Shown here piece after piece: positions 56,440 to 64,000 of a stretch of 64,000 bases of DNA. A program made the translations under genes and the position numbers. Below the pieces are notes generated by a model. The model was not told the DNA's origin and made no database searches. It worked only from the letters and a program-made list of their open reading frames with translations. Source of the stretch: Berberis thunbergii (taxonomy: Eukaryota > Streptophyta > Magnoliopsida > Ranunculales > Berberidaceae); contig QNQO01000596.1 of NCBI GenBank assembly GCA_003290165.1, forward strand, positions 496,001 to 560,000, given 5' to 3'. Numbering within the stretch: position 1 is the first letter of the stretch; every line of letters starts with the position of its first letter.

Positions 56440-56568
56440 CTTTTTAGTTGCAATCAGTTCAGCTTCTAATGCATCCACACGGCAGACAGCAGCATTCAGC
56501 AACTCCTCTTTCTCATATGGCATCTCTGATGGCTTGGCTTTAAGTGTCTCAACCTTCTCCTAAAACTC
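56440..56568 (-). pseudogene. Captured exon of a Sec14-like (SFH-type) protein, tentative
   Basis: The minus strand reads [20 protein letters not shown] and [17 protein letters not shown], a helical coiled-coil segment. I associate this with the C-terminal part of plant Sec14-nodulin phosphatidylinositol transfer proteins ([31 protein letters not shown]). A single exon; lipid-binding domain absent. Assignment from memory. Confidence 0.6.
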
Positions 56569-57749
56569 TTTTCTCAAAAAACAGGTTATTAAACTGGGTT
56601 TCCAAACATGTCCTTAGAACTTTACTTGAAATATCTGCTTAAAAATAATTAGTGGGACAGAAACAAATAATGATGAAATATAAATCCGTCGGGCTGACCA
56701 TATTGTAGAAGTCAAGGTTTCTACCAGACAGGTCTTCACACAGCAACTAATTAAACAACCTCAACATGTAGAAACGATTGGCGGAAGCTTTCAATTGATA
56801 GCTACAGACACAAATAATAAACCACTCAAACATCGAAAAGATTGCTTCGTTGAATCCCTAAACACAAAATAAACCATTATAAATTATATCTAACCAAACA
56901 AAACTCAACCTTTTGGAAATAAAATAACATGTTTTGCAATGTCTTGTGGCACACACTTGATGAATGTCGCGCATCTCAGGATTACAGATACTCTCACACC
57001 TCGCAAGGAGTCTAACGCTTTAATTCATAAATGTATCCCTCACACCCATGGCAACATCACTCTATTCTAGCACAGACCAAGCTCTTAGCATAAAGGGTCG
57101 ACATTCCCCTCAACAAGAACGAGCACATAACCATTTTGATTGAATGTCTCTGCCTAATGGCATAGTTATGCGAAGCATACAACAACTAAAGACTCAGAGC
57201 ACGTTATGCCATTTTAAATATTTGGGCTTGAAGTAAAAACTATTGCTATTTTCTAAAAAATAACATTACTGTAAGCAGAGATGATAAACTGTAATAGTAA
57301 CAAATGTATATATGTATGTAAACAACTTATATCAATATAAATGAACTTAAGAAATAAAAATAGAGACAAACAATGTTCATACTGGAACTTCAACTTTGCG
57401 GAACATATTAGCTCCTCTCCATTTGGTGACTTCACACTTCAAAGGTCTGACCATTTGGTGTCAGAATTAGGCCAATAATATTCATCCATTGTTAACCATG
57501 AAAATCCATTCATTTCAGATTTCTATGAGTTTAAAATAGCAAACTTCTCTCAAAGTTTGTCTGAACACAGCTTTCTGATGACACGTTACAAACAAAAAAC
57601 TTGCTCTCCAAGAGGTTTGCTTTGAAAATTTTGGAAAGAAAAAGAAATAGTACTGATATAAAAAATACAAAATACTTGGATCAACCAAACAGTTAGCCAT
57701 GATAAAGGTCTCCATTAGTTATCAGTTATGTTTACGCATGTATGAGGTA

Positions 57750-57960
57750 AGAACATTTTCAGGCATGATACTGCTTCCTGGCTCATTTTCAGGTAGAATG
57801 AGTTCACCAAGGCCGCAACGTGGACCACTGGACATATAAACCCCAGGGTTATAATTGGACAAAATAAGAATTAGCAATAATAACAACAGTAACAATAACA
57901 ATACATGCAAATACCTTCCTAGAAGACGTATGTCAATTTGCAATTTTCATTAGACGTATG
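57750..57960 (-). pseudogene. Captured fumarase (fumarate hydratase) fragment
   Basis: Minus-strand exon QIDIRLLG (about 57935-57912) ends at a GTATTTG donor. After a short intron the exon [20 protein letters not shown] with SIMPENV follows (about 57832-57755). In fumarase these join as [17 protein letters not shown]...[12 protein letters not shown], the class II signature motif with catalytic loop Ser. The reading departs from the family just after SIMP. Mitochondrial TCA enzyme; only about 35 residues remain. Confidence 0.9.
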
Positions 57961-58140
57961 GCATCTCAGCGTAGCAGCAGCAGAAGCAGCAACTCCCAAC
58001 AGCATCAGCAACGCAGCAGCAACATCAGCAACAACAACACGCAACAGCATCAGCAACGCAGCAGCAACATCAGCAACAGCATCAGCAATGCTGCAGCAAC
58101 ATCAGCAACAGCATCAGCAACGCAGCAGCAAAGGGATGTT
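57950..58140 (+). repeat. CAGCAACAG/CAGCAACATCAG microsatellite-like region
   Basis: Imperfect 12- to 24-bp repeats of CAGCAACATCAGCAACAGCA. Produces Ser/Asn/Gln-rich frames, related to 54254-54485. Confidence 0.85.
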
Positions 58141-58884
58141 CCTGCACCCGGTGGACTGAGCACCTGAATTGGTAGAGAACCCACTGGACTGGACAACAGG
58201 AGTTGCCGGTGCTGGCGCTGGTGTTAAAGCAACCACATAACCAATGCTAAATATCATGTGATCACTCTGGTCATCATATAACAAAAACAAAATGCATCAA
58301 TATCATGTGATCACATACCTCATGTTAAATATGATGCATATACTTAAAACGTTAAAACAATATACTGATTCTACCTTCTAGTAGCATAGATTAGCTCCTC
58401 AAGAGTAAGCTCCCAAAAGACAAATCTTACAAGAGCAAAAATGCTACCTGACAGACACTGGTGCAAGTCAAATGACAACTGAACCATCCTATTCGACTGG
58501 CTTCCTGGAACAACACAAGGATCACACACCAGAAGAAATTAGTGGCAATTAGACAATATGCAAATGAAATCAGATGTACATATTAAATAAAATTTAAACT
58601 TAGAAAATGGTCATACAAGTCAGGCATTGTGGAGTTCAAAGCACTACTGATATATTTCTATTCATATTCAATAAATATATGATGTGTGTAAATTCTTTTG
58701 TGGTGTAGTTGTTACTATATATTTTGTAGATAACCTAACTATATATATAACTGTTTTGGCATCACCAAGTCAAAAAAAATGCTTTATGTTCCATGTAATA
58801 AAAGGGCTTTTAGATATATATGAAGATATTGATTTGTTACCGAGAAATATATACTTACTACTTATCTCATTGTCTTCTTATCAG
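58141..58884. other. CACTA interior, unassigned
   Basis: Sequence between the fumarase-side repeat and the MYB exon. Minus-strand runs such as SNRMVQLSFDLHQC (58515-58475) may be another captured exon but could not be assigned. The last 150 bases are an intron-like AT-rich tract ending in CTTCTTATCAG. Confidence 0.35.
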
Positions 58885-59579
58885 GTGGTCTCAAATAGCA
58901 ACTCATCTTCCAGGAAGAACTGATAATGAGATCAAGAACTATTGGAACACACACTTAAGGAAAAAGTTACTGCAAAAGGGTATTGATCCAATAACCCACA
59001 GGCCTAGAACTGATCTCAACTTCCTTGCAAACTTACCGCAATTACTAGCCATGGCCAACTCAAGCAATTCGATGAACCCTTGGGACAATGCCCTCAGAAT
59101 ACAAGCTGATGCTGCTGCACAACTAGCAAAACTTCAACTACTACACAATATACTTCAAGTCATGGGTACTAGTTCAACTCCAAATGTGGAGTTGCTTAAC
59201 CCTTTCATGGGATCAGCTCAAGTTCCAAACAATCTTCTCTTTAATGAATACTTGAGGTCAAATTCGAGTTCCCAATTCACAGAAGTTGCTAATGTTCAAC
59301 TAGGCCATGGTCCTGAGCCTAATCAGGGTCCAAGTTCAAATGTGTCCAATCCAGGACCTGTGCAACCAAACCATGATTTTCAAGCCATTTCAGATACTCG
59401 TTTTGGTGATCTACCTAGTTCAAATGTGCCCATCAATGACATGGACAACTTCTTAAGCAGCCCATACATATTTTCGAATGCAAATAACAATTTTTATTTT
59501 TATTTCCCTAAAATTATTGCTAATGATGTTCTTGTTTTCATGTTTTGCAGCCAAACATCTTGGCCAATCTCGCAATAAC
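58885..59579 (+). pseudogene. Captured exon 3 of an R2R3-MYB factor (subgroup 24, MYB53/92/93-like)
   Basis: Begins exactly after the splice acceptor TTATCAG with [20 protein letters not shown], the second half of the R3 repeat. It continues [35 protein letters not shown] and [20 protein letters not shown]. The [14 protein letters not shown] and [10 protein letters not shown] motifs point to subgroup 24, regulators of suberin and root development. The exon stays open to 59578. Exons 1 and 2 (R2 and the start of R3) are absent from the preceding intron-like sequence, so DNA binding is lost. It is the only captured piece in plus orientation. An additional open piece at 59955-60140 may be its or another gene's downstream part. 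Confidence 0.88.
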
Positions 59580-60834
59580 AACAAAATTTCAGCATTATAC
59601 GACAAGCAAGGATTAAGGAACATTTTTAAACATAAAATTCCATTCATGAGTTTGTATTATTCTTAGCTAGGGATTTATAGATGTTGTGCTCAGAAACTAT
59701 ATATGTAATAAGCTATCATGCATGTACAAATCCAAAGTCGTGTACACTTCTCATGCATTTGTTGTATTGAACAACTGATTTTTTTTCTCATTTATGAAGA
59801 CAAATATAATTTTCCTCTTTGTATTCAAAAACATTTGTGTTCTCCATTTTGTAAGATATGCTGTATTGATCGAGTATTTAACCATTGCTGACCATTAAGG
59901 TCAAATCATATATTGGTTTAATCATTACACTGTCATTTTTCGTCTCTGTTTTCTCTTGGCGGCAGAATGATAATAGATCAGAAGTATGTGTGGAATCTGA
60001 TGTACTAGCCAATGATGATTTCTTATTTTCATTTTATCCATCCTTTGAAGATATAATCATATCCAAAAGCCTAGTTCATAAAGAAAAATCTAAAGGTTTC
60101 AAGACTGATTGGTCACAAATTGTATCAAACAGTCAAAAGTGAGACTGACAGGTAAATTTCAGCATGGTAAGTTCTTCCAAGTGTGAGACAGTATATACTG
60201 GTCAGAATAGTGGAATGTGGACTAATAAACTAATTATGTGATCTCTTCATGCATAATCTTACAAGCAGAGAATATTATAAAGAAAATGGTTAGCTAATTA
60301 AACATGATAAACTGTATATTAATATTAAAAGGAGTTAGTTGTAAAGAAATTGGGACACCAATAGTAGTTTGAAAGAGATTTCCATTAATGAATTAGAAGG
60401 GTTTTTAAGAATGGAGGGTTTGACCTTTAAGATCTGAGAACATCTACTGCAGTGGACATGTAGAAGAAACTTATATTGACACCCCACTTCACGTTCTCTA
60501 TAAATCTCTATTACTCCACTCTATAATGTGTTATGAGGAGGTTGATTTTTATTTTTATTTTTATTTTATTGTTGGTAAGGGGAGTAACATGAATTAATGA
60601 AATATATTAACCAAAATAGTTTTATAAATATGGTGTTTATTTTTGTTATTCTCATGTTAATATCTTCCTTTTTGGATGAAAAGTCAGATTATTTGTTACT
60701 AGTAGGTGAGAATATTTCCTTTACAAACAAGCAATTGACTGTTTGTAAGGAGCTATTACCAAACTAAAACTAATAACACTAGTCATACCTTAGAACATGA
60801 TATTGATGCCTAACAACGAAAATAATGCATAAAC
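59580..60834. other. CACTA interior downstream of MYB exon
   Basis: AT-rich. 59885-60142 is open on plus (reading DVLANDDFLFSFYPSFED) and could be an exon of unknown origin. The rest shows nothing. Confidence 0.35.
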
Positions 60835-61215
60835 AATGGTCATAACAACGAATTAATGCCTCCAAGCTGGAATGAATAAGAAAAGGTTCCATTATAGCAG
60901 GGCAAGATGTGAAACAAAGAAAATAATCTAGGAAAAAAAATCCTTTCTAGTAGAGTTTTACCTTGGAATTTATCTTCAGAAGTACATTTGTGAGGTACTG
61001 GTCGTTGATTTTTGTTGGAGAAATGCATTGTGTGACAATTCCCATTTCATGAAGATTCTTCTTCTTCCAAGGACCTTCAGAGTGAGAAAGCATAAACACT
61101 TTGCAACAAATAATAATAATAATAACAGTAATAATAGTAATATAAAAAATTATTAAATGAAATATCATACCATAAATATCACAGTTTTTCTTTTCTGGCA
61201 ACAATGAAGTCCAAA
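60835..61215 (-). pseudogene. Captured Argonaute (AGO4-clade) PIWI-domain exons
   Basis: Three minus-strand exons in native order: LLPEKKNCDIYG (about 61205-61170, donor GTATGA); GPWKKKNLHEMGIVTQCISP with TKINDQYLTNVLLKINSK (about 61073-60960, donor GTAAAA); and LGGINSLL after acceptor TTCCAG (about 60862-60838). In AGO4-type proteins these read consecutively (LPxxKNxDxYGPWKKKNL...GIVTQC...NDQYLTNxLLKINAKLGGLNS). The catalytic Asp and His residues lie outside. Splice sites look intact. Confidence 0.92.
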
Positions 61216-61239
61216 CCCGAGAAGATTATAGTGGCATAA

Positions 61240-62481
61240 GGATACATACCTCTATAGGATCCAACTGCAGTATGCTTTCCAACAGTGGACAGGCCATAAG
61301 TGTTTCATCAGCACACCATATTGATTTTGGTTGCAGCAAAGAACTATATACATCCGGCAAGACCAAGCAAATCAACTGCCATCGATAATAGTGTTATTAG
61401 AATTGTATTGGAGGTATAATATGTTTGACTATGTATTGTAAATATACCCTTTGAAGCACTTCAATACTAAACAAAATTCTCAATAAACTCTTTTAGTCAA
61501 TACATAATCAACTCCAAATTGGGCTTTCTTTATGTTTTAAATTTTTCATGAGGTTTGTTTATCTAATACCGGGAACAAACCTCCCAGAACCATTTTCCCT
61601 TCTTCAAAAATAAGTTCGTTTAAAAGGTTCATTTTAAAAAAAATATGTATATACCGAGGCTCTTCCCACATTATCGCTTGCCCCCATGAATTGCACAAAA
61701 GATGGCATGATATATGTATTATGATATTTGACATAATTGAGGGGTGAATATGAATGTCAATACTTCATTTAACTTATGTTATGAGATGTGATAAATATCT
61801 TTTAACTCGTTTAAATGATTAAGGACTACATATGGCCTTTCGTTATGGTGATATGCTATAAGAAATGTTCTAAAAGTGTAATCCATGTTAAAATGGAATG
61901 GAAATGAAAATACAACTTTATAAAATGAAAAGAATGATGCTCACTGTAGCTAAAGTAATCATACTGCTTCAACTGAAGCTCTTGACGATTGTCTTCCTCT
62001 ACATTGAATGATCCACCCACTTCAGCCTGCAAATAGCATTTTCAATCATTAAAATTCCAATACACCTAAATTTCAACACAAACCCTTCAAACAGGGAAGA
62101 AAAAAAAACTTACCTCTCCTTCAAATATGAAATAGATTCCATCTCCCTTATCCCCTTCGCGAACAACATAGTCCCTGGGGTCTACAATACATCACAAGCA
62201 TATAATCTCAATCACCAATTTCAAATCCTTACGAGCAATCAACAAACAAATTGTGCATTCTGACTTACTGTAATGTTTGATTTGAACAACTTCCGCAATT
62301 TTCTTGATTGATGAACTCGGAAGCCTCTGGAGTAGAGGAACATGACCAAGAAACCCGACCACTTGTCATCCATGCAAAACCAATCAGAAAACGAGATTGT
62401 TTTCAATAAATCAAACAAAGCTATTTAAAGAATCATAAAATGATAAATTAGGGTTTCAAGAATCACCTAATTCGATATCCA
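61240..62481 (-). pseudogene. Captured 5' half of an acyl-CoA thioesterase II with cNMP-binding domain
   Basis: Minus-strand exons: start MDIEL (62481), [20 protein letters not shown] with KIAEVV (about 62365-62285), DPRDYVVREGDKGDGIYFIF with EGE (62180-62112), EVGGSFNVEEDNRQELQLKQ and YDYFSYS (62028-61940), then QLICLVLP and a DETLMACPLLESILQLDPIE block (61372-61245). This follows the N-terminal cyclic-nucleotide-like domain of plant peroxisomal-type acyl-CoA thioesterases (ACH2 family). The hotdog thioesterase domains are missing; AGO exons follow instead. Introns and a GTATGT donor after the last exon are kept. It retains its start codon and leader. Confidence 0.86.
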
Positions 62482-63050
62482 TTTCAAAGGTTTAACAAAA
62501 GCTAGGTCTTTCTTTCGTTCTCGAAGCCCTCTCTCCCGCGATTGTGGAATTGATGTAATGTACGAAAGCAAGAACAGCAACGAGAGGGGATTCGGGGGAA
62601 ATTGATCCATTCGGAGAAATCTTCTTCTTCTCCTCTTCAGAAATCGAGCTGGAGAAATGAAGAAAGTGAGTTCTAGGGTTTGCTTTGCTGAAAGAAGAAA
62701 AAAATCAGAAGAAGAGATTAACAAAGAGATCTAAGAATAAGGAGATCTAAAGAAGAAGAAGGAGATCTTACCTTCTCTTCTTCTTCTTCTTCTTCTTCTT
62801 CTTCTTCTATCGTCCTCTCCTTCATTCGTCCTTCTTCTTCCCTGCTTCAAGAGTCTATTTCGTCCATGCTTCTTCTTCTATCGTCCTTCCCTGTTTCGTC
62901 CTTCTTCTTCTCTTCCCTGTTTCGTCCTTCTTCTTCTTCCCTGCTTCTCCTTCGAGCGGGAGATGGAGAAGCAAAGGGTTGAGAAAAGGGGGAGAAGGGT
63001 TGAGAAAAGGGGAGATGGAGAAGCAAAGGGTTGAGAAAAGGGGGAGATGT
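62482..63050 (-). promoter_or_regulatory. Captured 5' UTR/promoter region with (TTC)n tract
   Basis: Upstream (minus strand) of the thioesterase start. Purine-rich on minus, with a pure (TTC)n run at 62774-62811 on plus and more TTC-rich DNA to 62950. A 50-bp-spaced duplication of GAGATGGAGAAGCAAAGGGT lies at about 62960 and 63011. Could act as promoter of a chimeric transcript running left through the CACTA. Confidence 0.45.
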
Positions 63051-63145
63051 AGCGGGAACGCGCGGGAAGAAAAAAAATTTCGCAAAATTTCAGCCGCCTG
63101 AAATCGGATTCTCCACACCTTCACGTGCAACGCACGTGCACGTTT

Positions 63146-63352
63146 GCAACGGTTTTAAGCCGTGGGTCACTATAGCCACGGTTTTTAGCCGTGGCAAACA
63201 CACCAACGGTTTAGAACCGTGGCCAAGCCTTTTTTTAGCCACGGTTTTAAGCCGTTGGGCACTATAGCCACGGTTTTTAGCCGTGGCAAACACACCAACG
63301 GCTTAGAACCGTGGCCACCCCTGTGTAGCTAATCAGCCCTTTTGGTGTAGTG
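63146..63352. repeat. Right subterminal repeats and terminus of the large CACTA
   Basis: Two near-identical blocks, each GGTTTTAAGCCGT, CACTATAGCCACGGTTTTTA, GCCGTGGCAAACACACCAAC and TTAGAACCGTGGCCA, start near 63151 and 63243. The TIR CCCTTTTGGTGTAGTG closes the element. Confidence 0.92.
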
Positions 63353-64000
63353 AACCAAATTAGAATTCCTACTTTGATTGATCCTGAATCCCAATCCACG
63401 CTAAAGCAAGTCACACCTCCATCTGAGAAGGAGGCTGATAAAGCCTCATCTTCTCAAGAGGATCATCATCTTGACTCTAATCCCACCAAGGCATCCTATA
63501 TGCCTAGAGCACCATTTCCATCGCGGTTAGTTCCGGCAAAGAAAGCAACAAATGCCAACGGTATAATGGAAATTTTTAAACAAGTTCAAATCAATATTCC
63601 ATTACTCGAGGCCATTAAGCAAGTTCCCTCTTATGCCAAGTTTTTGAAGGATTTGTGTACACAAAAGTGAAAACTAAATGTGCACAAAAGAGTCTTCCTA
63701 ACTGAGCAAGTCAGCTCCATCCTTCAACACAAAACCACACCTAAGTACAGAGATCCTGGTTGCCCGACTATTTCATGGTGATCATATGATTGGGAAGGCA
63801 CCGTTAGATTTAGGGGCAAGTGTTAATCTATTTCCATATTTAGTATATGTGCAATTGGGTCTTGGTGAGTTGAAACCAACTCAAGTGACACTGCAATTGG
63901 CAGACAGATCTATCCGAGTCCCCGGCGGTGTGATAGAGGATGTGATTATTAAGGTTGACAAATTTTATTTCCCTGTGAACTTCATAGTCCTTGACACACA
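63353..64000 (+). pseudogene. Athila-type Ty3/gypsy gag end and protease (cut by the window edge)
   Basis: Plus strand. The frame to 63670 includes PLLEAIKQVPSYAKFLKDLC, then a stop, and continues KLNVHKRVFLTEQVSSI and PKYRDPGCPTIS. After a one-base shift near 63772 it reads IGKAPLDLGASVNLFPYLVY, QLGLGELKPTQVTLQLADRS and VDKFYFPVNFIVLDT. The DLGASVN active site and the QVPSYAKFLKD and YxDPGxPTI motifs are characteristic of Athila polyproteins. The coding sequence begins within a few bases of the CACTA end, so the transposon inserted in, or recombined into, this element. Confidence 0.9.

Larger units (their letters stand above)
53725..63352. mobile_element. Large gene-capturing CACTA element (left terminus lost)
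   Basis: The right end is CCCTTTTGGTGTAGTG at 63352 (complement CACTACACCAAAAGGG), preceded by palindromic AGCCACGGTTTTAAGCCGT-type repeats (63146-63330). The same subterminal repeats appear at 53725-53865, marking the left side. The terminal CACTA there is missing, so the left tip is truncated. No transposase is seen. The roughly 9.6-kb interior holds intron-bearing fragments of CPN60, myosin VIII, a Sec14-like protein, fumarase, a MYB factor, Argonaute and an acyl-CoA thioesterase. All are on minus except the MYB. The right end lies directly against an Athila gag/protease region. Confidence 0.85.

Noticed and set aside
57938..58167. Ser/Asn/Gln-rich open frames
   Set aside because: Translation of the CAGCAACATCAG repeats in overlapping frames.

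Overview
The window looks like a gene-poor, transposon-dense stretch of a eudicot nuclear genome. The support is the intron-bearing host gene fragments that resemble Arabidopsis families, plant-specific retroelement lineages (Tat and Athila Ty3/gypsy, a chromovirus-type LTR, an L1-type LINE with a terminal RNase H), CACTA and hAT DNA transposons, and tRNA-like SINEs. There is no CRISPR array, operon or convincing tRNA/rRNA gene. Only one host gene looks close to functional: a plastid amidophosphoribosyltransferase (first step of purine synthesis) on the minus strand at about 6.1-7.9 kb. Even that gene has an apparent frameshift between its natural ATG and its conserved body.

Layout. 1-3010: 3' end of a Tat-type retrotransposon on + (integrase, 175-bp tandem repeats, remnant of an antisense ORF, 3' LTR). 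3.0-6.1 kb: AT-rich spacer, a near-perfect 4 x 144-bp tandem array and a SINE. 6.1-7.9 kb: amidophosphoribosyltransferase. 8.6-9.6 kb: a hAT-type non-autonomous element with an 8-bp target duplication. 9.8-20.0 kb: a minus-strand Tat element (LTR, PBS, gag, protease, RT, RNase H; integrase missing), split inside its RT domain by a complete 5.7-kb CACTA transposon. 21.0-21.8 kb: AT-rich repeats. 21.95-31.43 kb: a non-autonomous Tat element on + with both LTRs, gag, a defective protease, no RT/integrase, a 180-bp tandem array and a long antisense ORF. 32.7-37.9 kb: two CACTA termini, a captured STICHEL-like fragment and a 3.3-kb solo LTR. 38.2-40.3 kb: 5' part of another minus-strand Tat element. 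40.5-48.9 kb: a decayed LINE broken by a 1.3-kb hAT-like insertion. 49-53.7 kb: SINEs, a duplicated unknown segment, an aspartic-protease relic, a large inverted repeat and two more hAT-type elements. 53.7-63.35 kb: a large CACTA element carrying pieces of many host genes. 63.35 kb to the end: an Athila-type gag/protease region.

The main discovery is gene capture. The three CACTA elements and one hAT-like element together hold recognisable, intron-containing fragments of about twelve unrelated host genes. These are a RABD-type Rab GTPase, a PHO1 phosphate exporter, a UBA2-type RNA-binding protein, a STICHEL-like protein, chaperonin CPN60, class VIII myosin, a Sec14-like protein (tentative), fumarase, a subgroup-24 R2R3-MYB, an AGO4-clade Argonaute, a cNMP-domain acyl-CoA thioesterase, and the transit-peptide exon of plastid ribosomal protein L3. 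Within each CACTA most fragments point the same way and keep splice sites. One keeps its own 5' UTR and start codon, so chimeric transcripts are plausible. Family assignments were made by eye from conserved motifs, without database searches.
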